NCBI GenBank assembly: GCA_016177845.1
Contig: JACOUO010000008.1
Location: forward strand, 62,001-126,000
From: Deltaproteobacteria bacterium
GTDB taxonomy: Bacteria > Desulfobacterota > GWC2-55-46
DNA: 64,000 bases
Direction of reading: 5' to 3'
Part shown: piece by piece, positions 18,446-28,638 of the stretch
Layout: every line of letters starts with the position of its first letter
Numbering within the stretch: position 1 is the first letter of the stretch
Translations under genes and position numbers: made by a program
Notes under the pieces: generated by a model
Databases searched by the model: none
The model's input: the letters and a program-made list of their open reading frames with translations, nothing else
What the model was told of the DNA's origin: nothing

Positions 18446-19786
18446 TCAAGTAGTGCCTGTTCCAAAGACCCTGCCCCCCGCAACGTACATGGAAGCGAGA
18501 AAATTTAAAAAACCTACATAAAGATAATCGGGTGATGCGTTGATAGCCACCATAGTCGTTATAAGCGCTCCGCCCAGCCCGAATTTTACAATACGGCTAT
18601 TCTCAGGGTCCGTTATCCCTCTGCCTGAGCGTAAGACCTGATAACAGATATAAAACAGCAGGATTATCCCGATGATCCCTGTTTCAGCCATCCATTGTAT
18701 ATATGTGTTCATAGGCGGGAATCGTGAGGCGAGAAAGAGGCTTAAGAATACATCAGGCACAAGGAAATAGTTCACGGCTATATCCTTCAGGTAGCTGGGC
18801 ACAAAAAAGACGCTCTGCCCTATTCCAACCCCGGTCAGCATATGGTCAAAAAATATTGAGATGCCCGCGACCCATGAGGAGGTCCTTACATTGATATGGG
18901 AAAGTTGTCCTACCGTTTTGCGGAAGATAGCCTCGTATATTTCAGCCTGGAATATCAGCCCGAATACGGCAATGCCGACAAAAATCAGAAGCAGCCCTCT
19001 TTTGCCAAGGTGTTTCAAACTCAAAATGGAGAATGCGAGCAGTGCAGATAGAATCCATGCTGATGAAAATGTCGAGATAAGGTCAAGCGTTGCCACAACA
19101 GAGGCAGCCACAAAAAGCCACCTTGGGAACCAAAGCCTTTGATGACCCTTGTTGGCAAAGGCAATCGTGAGAAAATACCCGCTTACAATGACGCCTGCGA
19201 GAATGCTGGATTCGCCCAGGTACCCGCCTGTCCGTGAGAGCGTTTCAATATTGGATGGCCTCAACTCCCCTATTTCTATTCCCAGGAGAGAATGCAGCAT
19301 GAACTGTAAAAGCACATAAAGACAGACAATGAAATAAAACAGGAGGTAATAATTTATTGTTTTAAAAAAGCGTTCTTTGCTGTTCACGGTACAGATTATG
19401 AAATTCATGGCGAACAGGGAAAGCAGAAGACGGATAAGAAATGAGATGCCCCTGATATCAGGAGAGCTCAGGCCCTTTGCCCAGACATAAGCATACGCGT
19501 CCGCCGGAAAAGCCTTGGATGGGTCCAACTTGCTGATGAGCAGGGAAATCATGACCCAGAAGAAAAGGGCGAGCATGCCTTTCTGCACAGGGTGGCTTAC
19601 AATCGAGAACCTGCCCTTCAAAAGGCTATTCATCACGAAAACCACGCACATGAGAATAGCCACGAGCGAGGCGGTAGTTATCATATTTATCCTGATATAT
19701 GAAACAAGGAAGACCGAGATTACAAAAAGGATTATCAGGTTGAATTCTATGCCGTCGGTTTTTTTTGTTACTTTGAAAGTTTGCAT
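18446..19786 (-). CDS. O-antigen ligase/polymerase family membrane protein (Wzy/WaaL-like)
   Basis: Polytopic; GVGIGQSVFFVPSYLKD and PPMNTYIQWMAETGIIGIILLFYI match the Wzy_C-type pattern. Confidence 0.78.
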   Translation of the reverse strand: MQTFKVTKKTDGIEFNLIILFVISVFLVSYIRINMITTASLVAILMCVVFVMNSLLKGRFSIVSHPVQKGMLALFFWVMISLLISKLDPSKAFPADAYAYVWAKGLSSPDIRGISFLIRLLLSLFAMNFIICTVNSKERFFKTINYYLLFYFIVCLYVLLQFMLHSLLGIEIGELRPSNIETLSRTGGYLGESSILAGVIVSGYFLTIAFANKGHQRLWFPRWLFVAASVVATLDLISTFSSAWILSALLAFSILSLKHLGKRGLLLIFVGIAVFGLIFQAEIYEAIFRKTVGQLSHINVRTSSWVAGISIFFDHMLTGVGIGQSVFFVPSYLKDIAVNYFLVPDVFLSLFLASRFPPMNTYIQWMAETGIIGIILLFYICYQVLRSGRGITDPENSRIVKFGLGGALITTMVAINASPDYLYVGFLNFLASMYVAGGRVFGTGTT

Positions 19787-19790
19787 GGCA

Positions 19791-20837
19791 TTAATTAAGC
19801 ACTCTGTTGTAAAAGCCTACAAGGTCTGCCGCAATCCTGTCCCTCGAATGGGCGGCAAGGTCATACGCGTAATTTATTTCCCCTTCAAAGGCCTCCATGG
19901 CAAAAAAGACCCTCTTTATCTCTTCCGGAGATATCTCATTAAGGATGAATTGCCTGGGGATATATGGCGTAATCGATGTTATGCTGGCATGGCAGACGAT
20001 TAACCTTTTGCAATACATGGTCTCAAGACATATCCTCGGCATGCCTTCTGATTTTGATGGCAGTATTACTCCCTTGCATTCAAGTATTTTAGAATATATC
20101 TCGCTGCTCGGCGCGCTCCCCATGTACTCGGCTTTTCCAAGGCCTGCCACCTTATCCTCGAACTCTTTCCCAAGCATATTCTGCCCCCAGATACGAAGCT
20201 CCAGCGGGTTTGAGGACTCCTCCAGGTACTTCCCGTATCCTTCAAGCAACTCCATTATCCCCTTGTTCAGGGCAATCGTTCCCATATAGGCTATCTGATG
20301 TTTTTTTTGAATATCCTTCCTTAATTCCTTGAATTCCATGGGTATCGGTATGTGCTCTTTTTTTTCTATCCAGTGATAGAATTCACCAAGCTCCCTGGAG
20401 CAGACCAGAAAATTATGGCTGAAGCCGAGGTTATCGTAGAACCTGTCCCTGATGTCTATTACCACTTTGGAACGTGTTGCCAACAGGACAAGCCATATAA
20501 TCCTCCCTATATATTTTGCGTAGACGTACCTTGCATGTATCTGCACAATATCTTTTCTGGTAAAAAGAATTGCGCCCATGATTATGAGATAATTCAGAAC
20601 CTGATTAAAAAACCTCTTATCTTTTTTTTCAGCCGAGTCATAGTTATAGAGCCTGTCATGGACCTTTACTGCACCGCCATAATTCGTGAAGCACCCCTTT
20701 TCCGTAAGCACCCTGACTTCGCTGATGCCGTGCTCTCGACCGTCTGCAAGCTCGCTAAGTATGTTGCTGTAGCAGACTGCCGCGCCCCCCGGATAAGGCG
20801 GCAATATCGAGACGATATATAGAACTTTCAGACCCAT
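19791..20837 (-). CDS. glycosyltransferase, group 1/GT4-like
   Basis: YIVSILPPYPGGAAVCYSNI; HQIAYMGTIALNKGIMELLEGY; GVILPSKSEGMPRICLETMYCKRLIVC. Confidence 0.82.
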   Translation of the reverse strand: MGLKVLYIVSILPPYPGGAAVCYSNILSELADGREHGISEVRVLTEKGCFTNYGGAVKVHDRLYNYDSAEKKDKRFFNQVLNYLIIMGAILFTRKDIVQIHARYVYAKYIGRIIWLVLLATRSKVVIDIRDRFYDNLGFSHNFLVCSRELGEFYHWIEKKEHIPIPMEFKELRKDIQKKHQIAYMGTIALNKGIMELLEGYGKYLEESSNPLELRIWGQNMLGKEFEDKVAGLGKAEYMGSAPSSEIYSKILECKGVILPSKSEGMPRICLETMYCKRLIVCHASITSITPYIPRQFILNEISPEEIKRVFFAMEAFEGEINYAYDLAAHSRDRIAADLVGFYNRVLN

Positions 20838-21814
20838 GATAAAAAACGGCTGTAATCCCTGCCGGACTCCTTTTTGAAATATTCAAATGTTTTCATTAAG
20901 CCTTCTTCGAGTTGATATTGCGGAGAAAACCCGAGCGTTTTTTTAGCCTTTGAAATATCCGCAAAACTTCTCTTCATGTCGCCTTTAAGCGAGCTTCTGT
21001 AATTGATTTTCACTTCATTACCGGTTTCGTTCTCAACGAGGCTTTTTATTTTTGAGACTAATTCATTTATACTGGTCTCCCTGCAGGTGGCTATCTGAAA
21101 GACCTCTCCGCCCACTTCCCCTTTAATCGATAAAATAATGGCTTCGGTAATGTCGTGCACATAAATAAAATCCCTCGTCTGGGTGCCGTCCCCGTTGACC
21201 TCAAGGAGCTGATTGGAGAGCGCCTGCCTGAAAAACTTCGCTACCACGCTGTTCTTATGGCCTGAATACGGTCCGTAGACATTGCCGAACCTGAGCGCAA
21301 CGGTTTTAAGCCCGTAAGTTCGGAAAAAAGCCGAGCAGTAACCTTCTCCGGCAAGCTTGCCTGCTCCGTAAGGCGATATGGGCCTTGGAGGTTTTTCTTC
21401 ATTTACAGGCGGTTCAGTATCGCCTGTTGAGGCGCCTGAAGATGCGAATATGAATCCTTTGACGCAATTTTGCCTTGCAGCCTCAAGCATATTAAAGGTG
21501 CTTATTACATTTGTTTCCATATCCCGCCTTGGGTCATCAACAGACTGGGAAACTCCGGCACTGGCAGCCAGATGGACTATTGCGTCCATCCCCTCCGAAT
21601 TTTCAATGCAGGCGCGGGGGTCCCTTGCGTCTGCCTGCACCAACTCCATCCTCGAGCCAGAGATTGATTTGCCGCAGGCCTCATGGAGATTAAAACTGGA
21701 GCCGGTTGAGAAGTTATCAAGTATCCTTATCCTGCAGGTCAAATCCTCTTTCAGGAGCCTTGCCGCAAGGTTAGCCCCTATGAAGCCGCAGCCTCCTGTA
21801 ATAAGCCATCTCAT
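20828..21814 (-). CDS. NAD-dependent epimerase/dehydratase (UDP-glucose 4-epimerase-like)
   Basis: RWLITGGCGFIGANLAARLL; SPYGAGKLAGEGYC (YxxxK); RFGNVYGPYSGHKNSVVAKFF. Confidence 0.85.
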   Translation of the reverse strand: MRWLITGGCGFIGANLAARLLKEDLTCRIRILDNFSTGSSFNLHEACGKSISGSRMELVQADARDPRACIENSEGMDAIVHLAASAGVSQSVDDPRRDMETNVISTFNMLEAARQNCVKGFIFASSGASTGDTEPPVNEEKPPRPISPYGAGKLAGEGYCSAFFRTYGLKTVALRFGNVYGPYSGHKNSVVAKFFRQALSNQLLEVNGDGTQTRDFIYVHDITEAIILSIKGEVGGEVFQIATCRETSINELVSKIKSLVENETGNEVKINYRSSLKGDMKRSFADISKAKKTLGFSPQYQLEEGLMKTFEYFKKESGRDYSRFLSWV

Positions 21815-22965
21815 GCGGCTCTCCAGCTGACCCTTGGCATGATCTTGCCGATATCAATGCGATTTTTGTATTTGATTACCTTGCTCATCATGCCGCGCAG
21901 CACCTCATCAGTCATATAAGCAGGTTTTAAGCTCAGTTTTAGAAGCCCGTCATGACGCACATTATAGTAATGCTCTTCCTTCTCCTTGCGCGGGTTCTCA
22001 ATTGACATTATTTTCACATTGAGCTTCATTTGATTCCCGACGCGGCTTATCTTTTCCGCAATTTCATTGACACTGAATTTCTCGGTAAACTGATTAAAGA
22101 TACGAAGCTCCCCTTTTTTAGGCGGGTTCTTCATCACCAGCTCCACACACTGAATGGTATCGTTGATATTTATGTATCCGCGTATCTGTTCGCCTTTGCC
22201 GTATACGGTAAGAGGCACGCCTGCAACAGCCTGGACAAGAAACCTGTTTACAACAGTGCCGAATATGTCATCGTAGTGAAAGTTGGGAAATAATCTTTCA
22301 TCAAGTTCTGCCTCTTCCGTAGAGACCCCGTACACAGGCCCCTGCATCAGGTCTGTGACGCGTATGCCGTAGGTGCGCACATAGAACCAAAGCAGGTCAG
22401 TGTCAAGTACCTTGGTTGTATGGTAAAGGCTTCCTGCCTGGCGCGGATAAAGAAAGGTCTCCTTTCTTCCGTTCCGTTCTATTTCTATCCATCCTTCCTC
22501 GATGTCTATATTTGGAGTCCCGTATTCGCCCATGGTGCCGAGCTTTATTATGTGGCATTCAGGCGCGTGCTCCATCACAGCCCATATCAAATTAAAGGTG
22601 GTATTGATATTATTATTGAGCGTCTTTCTGGCACAGTCGTAATTTATCATTGAATACGGGGCAGAGGGCTGCTCCGCGTAATGAACGACCGCTTCCGGCC
22701 TGAGGTCCTTAAATATTGCGGAAAGCATTCCATAATCTGTGCAGTCTCCTATCTCGACACGGATCCGGTGACCGGAAATCGAATGGAATATATCGGCCCT
22801 TTTAAAAAGTTCAGGATTGGGCAATAGCGCTTCTGAGCCGGTTTCAACGGCAATCTTTCTTCTGAGATAATTATCGATAACAGTGACATCATGTCCCCTT
22901 GAGGCAAATGCCATTGCTGTCGGCCATCCAAGATATCCGTCTCCGCCCAATATCAAGACTCTCAT
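21811..22965 (-). CDS. SQD1/SqdB-like NAD-dependent epimerase (UDP-sulfoquinovose synthase family)
   Basis: RVLILGGDGYLGWPTAMAFASRGHDVTVIDNYLRR; LGTMGEYGTPNIDIEEGWIEI; LYHTTKVLDT; DLMQGPVYGV; PLTVYGKGEQIRGYININDTIQCVE; RIFNQFTEKFSVNE, all in SQD1 order. Confidence 0.8.
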   Translation of the reverse strand: MRVLILGGDGYLGWPTAMAFASRGHDVTVIDNYLRRKIAVETGSEALLPNPELFKRADIFHSISGHRIRVEIGDCTDYGMLSAIFKDLRPEAVVHYAEQPSAPYSMINYDCARKTLNNNINTTFNLIWAVMEHAPECHIIKLGTMGEYGTPNIDIEEGWIEIERNGRKETFLYPRQAGSLYHTTKVLDTDLLWFYVRTYGIRVTDLMQGPVYGVSTEEAELDERLFPNFHYDDIFGTVVNRFLVQAVAGVPLTVYGKGEQIRGYININDTIQCVELVMKNPPKKGELRIFNQFTEKFSVNEIAEKISRVGNQMKLNVKIMSIENPRKEKEEHYYNVRHDGLLKLSLKPAYMTDEVLRGMMSKVIKYKNRIDIGKIMPRVSWRAA

Positions 22966-23033
22966 GAAGCTCTCCTTATTTTTGACTGTTGCCTGCTAAA
23001 CCTTATGCTCATGCTTTCAACTTTTCGGATCCC

Positions 23034-24032
23034 TTATGCCCCGAGCAGGCCCTGAAAAAAACCGTATGTCCTGTTGATCTGTCTTTTTATGTCTCCTGTT
23101 CTCAAATTAACCGCGAACTCATCGCCTCCATTGCCTGAAAATTTAATCCTCCTCAGAAGGAGCAAATTATCGCCGGTGCGGTTAAATCCGCTGAAAGAGG
23201 TTACAGCAGCCTCAAAACCAGCGCGCTTTACTGACTCAACCGCTTCAGCCGATATATCTTTTCTTTCCCCGAACGGATAGGAAAAAAACCGTATCCTCCT
23301 GCCAAGTTCATCTTCAAGCCTGCGCTTGCCTGCACCGATTTCATCAAGCCCGCCTTTGGAAAGCACAGGATGCGTTTGGGTATGGCCCCCGACCTCAACA
23401 TAACCGCTGTTTGCCAGGCTTCTCAACTCTCTCCAATCCGCAAAACTATTTCCCGCGGGCCTGCTATACGCCTGTGTTCTTAATCCTGCAAAAAGCTCTT
23501 CCGGGCTGAGGCCGGAATATTTTATTTTATTTGACATGTATGAAATAAATCTGCGGCGGCCTGGATCTGACACAAGATCAAGCTTAAGATTCTCAAAAGT
23601 AATTTCCCTCATTGTCATCGCCATATGCTGCAGCTCATCCCACCATGGGATCAGCAGATTGTTATCTATGAAAGCGGTTGATATAAAAATGGTTGCCGGT
23701 ATTGAATGCCTCCTGAAAATAGCCAATCCGAGCCTGGCCACATCCGCATAACCGTCATCAAACGTAACTGCCGAATAAAGTCTGTCAGGCTCTTGCCCTT
23801 TCTTTACTTTTTTTACGATTTCGGAAAGAGGTATGACGCTGCCCAGTTCGCGCAGATACTCCATCTGTTCCGAGAAACTGACAGTATCTACTGATAGGCT
23901 CGAAGGCGGGCATGAACCTGTCTCATGCAGCCGGTGGTACAGGAGTATCGCGTAGCCTTTCGGCGCCGGACGCATCCTGCTTATAATGGTAAGTCCGCCT
24001 TTTATCATATTGTTAATGTGCGATATCGACAT
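23034..24032 (-). CDS. polysaccharide deacetylase family protein (NodB-type)
   Basis: AVTFDDGYADVARLGLAIFRRHSIPATIFISTAF and EVGGHTQTHPVLS motifs. Confidence 0.87.
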   Translation of the reverse strand: MSISHINNMIKGGLTIISRMRPAPKGYAILLYHRLHETGSCPPSSLSVDTVSFSEQMEYLRELGSVIPLSEIVKKVKKGQEPDRLYSAVTFDDGYADVARLGLAIFRRHSIPATIFISTAFIDNNLLIPWWDELQHMAMTMREITFENLKLDLVSDPGRRRFISYMSNKIKYSGLSPEELFAGLRTQAYSRPAGNSFADWRELRSLANSGYVEVGGHTQTHPVLSKGGLDEIGAGKRRLEDELGRRIRFFSYPFGERKDISAEAVESVKRAGFEAAVTSFSGFNRTGDNLLLLRRIKFSGNGGDEFAVNLRTGDIKRQINRTYGFFQGLLGA

Positions 24033-25152
24033 ATCCTGCCATTTGCCTCGCGGGCTTGAGCTGCCTGTACAAACCGCCGAAGTTATAAAGGAACCAGGGT
24101 TTTATGGTTATAAGCCATGAGTACTGAAGAGACCATGCTTTGGAGCAGGTATATGAGTTCGTCTCGACACTCGTTGTGCTCCACATGAGCTTGTATTCCT
24201 CATTACCCTGAAGAAAATCTATCCCTTTCCAGCCTTTCCCTAAGCCGTGCTCAATCAACATATGCAAATGCACTTTTCCCGGAGACTGCCTCTCAAAAGC
24301 CATATTGTATGCAGGCATGTACCAGAGGAGCCAACCGCTGGAAAGAAAACCCAGATGCATGCTGATGACCTCTGTCCCGCATGTGAGATAGGAGAAATGA
24401 AGCTGATTTTCATGGAGTTCATCAGCAAGATTCCTACAAAACTGCCTCATTTCAGGGTCAAGGAACTTCATATTGAATTTCCTTGTCTCCCACTGTGCCG
24501 TATGCATCTCGAAAAAAACCGGTAAAATCTCAAGTATCTCTTTTTTCCTGCCTGGAATATGGAGGCGGAGTTCGCCTTTTTCTTCAAGCCTTCTCCTCTG
24601 CCTTCTTAGGTCCGTCCTCAGTGATTTTTTCCAGGCCTTTTCAACAGAGCCATAATCAGGGCCGAATTCAAGCATAGGGCAAACAGAAGTCTTGCAGTCT
24701 GCCCTGATGTTTTTCTCATTTATTAGATTGGCAATAGCGGATGAAGCAGGGTGGCCTGAGGGAAGATGAGGGAACTGAAGTATGATGTTTCTGCCGGTCC
24801 TTTTTAAAATATCCGATAAGACTTTTTCAATAAAAACTTCCTCAAAGCCGGTCTTCACGGCAGGCAGGCAATAATCAGCGCTGGCCCCGGAAAGGGTCTC
24901 CAGGATGGTACTGTAGAAATTTTTAACAGAGGACCTTTTGAGACAGAAGGGCCACACGCCTATGAGATGCCCGTCTTGGTAGCCTGAATATATAAGCAGC
25001 TTACTCGTGCCTCCGAACGCATTCCACCAGGCCCTGTGCCATGCGTCGCCTGAGAAAAGGTGCAGCTTCTGTTCCTCTACAATCCTCTCCCATCCTTTTC
25101 TTAATGAGCGGAAAGTCTCCGGAGAATCGTGTACTTCAACTCTGATGGACAT
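24013..25152 (-). CDS. GNAT/FemAB-like acyltransferase (BioF2-type domain)
   Basis: WNAFGG..YSGYQDGHLIGVWPF; VEKAWKKSLRTDLRRQRRRLEEKGEL; GKGWKGIDFLQGNEEYKLMW, a pattern typical of FemAB-like proteins in exopolysaccharide loci. Confidence 0.78.
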   Translation of the reverse strand: MSIRVEVHDSPETFRSLRKGWERIVEEQKLHLFSGDAWHRAWWNAFGGTSKLLIYSGYQDGHLIGVWPFCLKRSSVKNFYSTILETLSGASADYCLPAVKTGFEEVFIEKVLSDILKRTGRNIILQFPHLPSGHPASSAIANLINEKNIRADCKTSVCPMLEFGPDYGSVEKAWKKSLRTDLRRQRRRLEEKGELRLHIPGRKKEILEILPVFFEMHTAQWETRKFNMKFLDPEMRQFCRNLADELHENQLHFSYLTCGTEVISMHLGFLSSGWLLWYMPAYNMAFERQSPGKVHLHMLIEHGLGKGWKGIDFLQGNEEYKLMWSTTSVETNSYTCSKAWSLQYSWLITIKPWFLYNFGGLYRQLKPARQMAGYVDIAH

Positions 25153-25160
25153 AAGATTTT

Positions 25161-26132
25161 TTAAACCGTAAAAACTATAAGCCTGCGCCAGATATCTACC
25201 GCGCTGTCATGATTCCTGCTGACATATAAAGGCAAGGTGGGCCATGGGCTTACCTTAAAACCTTTTTTTAAATAATATGACAGCCATTTATCCCTTTGAA
25301 AAACATACATCGGACAGCCTGAAGGGACCGTCTCATGGTCGAGCTCCTTGACAGGCACAAAACCCTTTGGCTCAAGCCGCTCAACCCATTTGCGGTAATT
25401 TGCCCTCCTGCGCTCCGCCTCTCTGCCGTATCGGTATGACAGAAGCACAGACATGCTCCATGCATCCGCGCTGAAATCCATTGCCTCTTGTTCAGTTGAG
25501 CCGTGGGCGAGCAGATTCAGTTCCCTTTTTCTTAACCTGCTAAACGGAACAGAGTGCCTTGCTTCCAAAAGCTTAAAAAATGTGGCCAGCCTCCTTGTCC
25601 TTTTCTCCTCAGGGAGCGATTGGCTCGCAAGCCTGATATCATCAAGGAAGCCTTTACCAACCGGCCTGTTTACCAGAAGCGCAGCGCCGTTTACCACCGG
25701 TATGAGTTTTCTGAAGCTCAATATTGATATGTCCCCCTGCAGGCCGAGAAAACTTCCTTCCGACCTGCTCAAAAAACTATGGGCGTTGTCCTCAATCAAA
25801 TAGAGCCCATGCCTGTCGCAGATTTCCCTCAGTTTTTTCATTTCCTGGGGGAAACCAAAATAGTTAACGGCAAGAATTGCCTTTGTCTTTTTTCTGATAA
25901 GTCCGGAGATGCTTTCAAAATCAGGCTCAAGGCTCTCGTTCACCCTGTAGAACCTGACATTGATGCCGAGCCTTGTGCAGGGCACCATCATGACATCACA
26001 TATCAGGTCCGGATAAAGCACCTCATCACCATTTTGCAGGCCCAGATATCTGAAGCCATATTCAAGGGCAGTCCTTGCATAGCCGAAAAAAACGGCTTCA
26101 CGGCCTGTACATATATCATTAAGGCTGAACAT
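25161..26132 (-). CDS. DegT/DnrJ/EryC1/StrS aminotransferase-family protein
   Basis: LIEDNAHSFLSRSEGSFLGLQGDISILSFRKLIPVVNGAALLVN; start chosen at internal Met to reduce overlap with the upstream gene. Confidence 0.72.
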   Translation of the reverse strand: MFSLNDICTGREAVFFGYARTALEYGFRYLGLQNGDEVLYPDLICDVMMVPCTRLGINVRFYRVNESLEPDFESISGLIRKKTKAILAVNYFGFPQEMKKLREICDRHGLYLIEDNAHSFLSRSEGSFLGLQGDISILSFRKLIPVVNGAALLVNRPVGKGFLDDIRLASQSLPEEKRTRRLATFFKLLEARHSVPFSRLRKRELNLLAHGSTEQEAMDFSADAWSMSVLLSYRYGREAERRRANYRKWVERLEPKGFVPVKELDHETVPSGCPMYVFQRDKWLSYYLKKGFKVSPWPTLPLYVSRNHDSAVDIWRRLIVFTV

Positions 26133-27099
26133 AACCGCTGCGCTGCCTGTAATACCCCAGGAAGGCGTCTGCAAATCTGTACGGCAGAAAAGATATCATA
26201 TACAATGCAAGCGACCTGGAGTCCTTGGTCAGATAAGGCCTAAGCGAACTGCGAAGCCTGAGGTCCCCCCTCTTCCAGCCGTTCACAAATTTTTGTTTTG
26301 CTATCTTAATCCTGAAGGATTCGACTTCATCTTTGTATTCCTCCTCAAAGCCGGGGAATATCTTCAGATATTTATCGAGCATCATCTGGCTTTCAATAGC
26401 GAAAAGCTCCTGCTTTTTCCATGTGAAGCTGCCTGCGTGGACACGCCATTTCGCAAGCGGCTCATCTATGTAATCGGCCTCCCATCCATAGGCTATCCTT
26501 ATGAAAAGGTCAGCCTCTTCATTCATGCTAAGCCTCTCATCAAAGCGCTCCGGGAGCCCTCTAAGGGCTTTTGTTCTAAGTACAACCGTTTCCATGGAAA
26601 GAAAGTAATTTGCCAGCAGGTCTTTGAATATCATGCCCCTTGGCGGCTTGCTCTTAAGGTATATCTGGCGCTCATCCCCCCTGTGGTTGAAAAATACCGT
26701 GTCTGAATATACAAGCCCTAAAGCAGGGTTAAGATCAAAAAGTTTTATCTGTTTTTCCAGCTTCTCCGGCATCCAGATATCGTCGCAGTCCAGGAAAGCT
26801 ATAAATTCGCCTTTGGCCTGCTCTATGGCCCAGTTCCTGGCCTTGCCAAGGGACACTGTCTCTGGGCTCCTGAAATACCTGAGCTTCCCGTCATAGCTGT
26901 GGGCTATTGCGGCGCTTTCATCGGTAGAGGCATTGTCCCAGAAAATTATCTCCCAGTCGCCGCAGGTCTGCGCGTAAACGCTGTCTATCGATTCCCTGAG
27001 GTACTCAGCACTGTTCAGGCAATTCATTATGACGCTTGTTCTTGGCTGGCTTCTCTCAGCAGGCATCCGCAATCCCCCAATCGTATTTAATAACTGCAT
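26119..27099 (-). CDS. glycosyltransferase family 2
   Basis: TSVIMNCLNSAEYLRESIDSVYAQTCGDWEIIFWDNASTDES; FIAFLDCDDIWMPEKLEKQ. Confidence 0.88.
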   Translation of the reverse strand: MQLLNTIGGLRMPAERSQPRTSVIMNCLNSAEYLRESIDSVYAQTCGDWEIIFWDNASTDESAAIAHSYDGKLRYFRSPETVSLGKARNWAIEQAKGEFIAFLDCDDIWMPEKLEKQIKLFDLNPALGLVYSDTVFFNHRGDERQIYLKSKPPRGMIFKDLLANYFLSMETVVLRTKALRGLPERFDERLSMNEEADLFIRIAYGWEADYIDEPLAKWRVHAGSFTWKKQELFAIESQMMLDKYLKIFPGFEEEYKDEVESFRIKIAKQKFVNGWKRGDLRLRSSLRPYLTKDSRSLALYMISFLPYRFADAFLGYYRQRSGYVQP

Positions 27100-27508
27100 T
27101 TTGTATTTCCAGACGCTCTGATTCTTCAGGGCTGTGAGCCATATCGGTACAGTTGGCTATAAGAGCCGGCACTTCGGATATCCCTGTAAACCCGTACCAT
27201 AACAGCGGAGGTATCCGTATCAGTTTATAGTCGCTTTCACCTGTCTCAATTACCTCGATAGTCCCTCGCGTTCCCGATGCACTGCGGTCGTCATAGATGA
27301 CGAGCCTTATCGTGCCGACCGGAACAGCGAAGTGCTGGGTCATTTTCAGGTGCCTTTTCCATGCCTTTATTTTCCCCGGGTTTACGACAGAGAAATAAAT
27401 TTCGCCAAAGCTCCCGAACAGCGGAGAGTCAACCCTAAGCATATGCAATACCTTGCCCCTGTTGTCCTCAATTTGCCTGAGGGGCACGATCCTGAGGCCT
27501 TCAATCAT
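27056..27508 (-). CDS. dTDP-4-dehydrorhamnose 3,5-epimerase-like cupin protein
   Basis: Internal start MIEGLRIVPLRQIEDNRGKVLHML; FGEIYFSVVNPGKIKAWKRHLKMTQHFAVPVGTIRLVIYDDR; PPLLWYGFTG. Confidence 0.78.
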   Translation of the reverse strand: MIEGLRIVPLRQIEDNRGKVLHMLRVDSPLFGSFGEIYFSVVNPGKIKAWKRHLKMTQHFAVPVGTIRLVIYDDRSASGTRGTIEVIETGESDYKLIRIPPLLWYGFTGISEVPALIANCTDMAHSPEESERLEIQNAVIKYDWGIADAC

Positions 27509-28638
27509 GCAAAAACCTCCTGCATTATCCATGGGAGCTTCTGTCTGGCTGCTTCCCTCACATAATAATCTATCTGGCCGATGGAATAATCGTACATATC
27601 CCTGCTCCCCATGTAATACCTCTTGTACCACTCGGCTGTAAGCTTTATCGTTTCTTCAAACTGAAGCACCGGATGCCAGTTAAGCTCATGAAGGGCCTTA
27701 TCACAGGAGAGCTTTAGAAGAGCGCTCTCTTTTTTATCTCCGATGCCTTTCTCATGCCTCCACCCGACCTTGCCCCAGGAATCCTTGAAAACATCCAACA
27801 GGTCAGATACCGATTTGTTGACCAGATGGCCTGGCCCGAAATTGAAGGCCTCGCCATGGAGCCTTTCGGAGCTCAAGAGATCAGCGCCCACCCAGAGATA
27901 ACCGCTCAGGGGCTCAAGTACATGCTGCCATGGCCTGGTAGAACCCGGATTCCTGATTACAGCATCCCTGCCCCGCGCCCATGCCCTGACGCAATCCGGA
28001 ATTATGCGGGACTCCGCCCAATCACCCCCGCCTATGACATTTCCGGCCCTTACCGTAGACACCCTCGGAGAGCTTTCAGATGTAAAAAATGACCTTGCGT
28101 AAGAACTCGACACAAGCTCGGCGCATGCCTTTGACGCGCTGTACGGATCAGAGCCTCCAAGCCTGTCGCTCTCGCGATATCCCCAAACGCATTCTATATT
28201 TTCATAGCATTTGTCGCTTGTGATTATGACTGCTGCCTTTACCGAGTCTGACCTCCTGACGCATTCCAGCACATTTACCGTGCCGCCTACATTGGTTTCA
28301 AATGTTAGTCTGGGGTCATCATAAGACCTGCGTACGATAGGCTGGGCAGCAAGATGGAAAACTATCTCAGGCCTGAACTCTGAGAAGACCCTGCCAAGCC
28401 TTTCTATGTCTCTCACGTCGCCCTCGAAATGCTCGATCCTGCTCTTAAGCCCGCATACTGAAAAATTGCAGGGTTCTGAAGGAAGGTATGCCGAATATCC
28501 GGCTACACTTGCACCAAGCGAGGTAAGCCAGATCGACAACCACGACCCTTTGAAGCCCGTGTGGCCGGTCACCAGGACTTTTTTGCCCCTGTAAAGCCCC
28601 TTGAAAAGCCTCGGCTCATGTAATGCCGTCAACGCCAT
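27505..28638 (-). CDS. rfbG: CDP-glucose 4,6-dehydratase
   Basis: KGLYRGKKVLVTGHTGFKGSWLSIWLTSLGASVAGYS; VFHLAAQPIVRRSYDDPRLTFETNVGGTVNVLE; GGDWAESRIIPDCVRAWARG are diagnostic of RfbG. Confidence 0.9.
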   Translation of the reverse strand: MALTALHEPRLFKGLYRGKKVLVTGHTGFKGSWLSIWLTSLGASVAGYSAYLPSEPCNFSVCGLKSRIEHFEGDVRDIERLGRVFSEFRPEIVFHLAAQPIVRRSYDDPRLTFETNVGGTVNVLECVRRSDSVKAAVIITSDKCYENIECVWGYRESDRLGGSDPYSASKACAELVSSSYARSFFTSESSPRVSTVRAGNVIGGGDWAESRIIPDCVRAWARGRDAVIRNPGSTRPWQHVLEPLSGYLWVGADLLSSERLHGEAFNFGPGHLVNKSVSDLLDVFKDSWGKVGWRHEKGIGDKKESALLKLSCDKALHELNWHPVLQFEETIKLTAEWYKRYYMGSRDMYDYSIGQIDYYVREAARQKLPWIMQEVFA

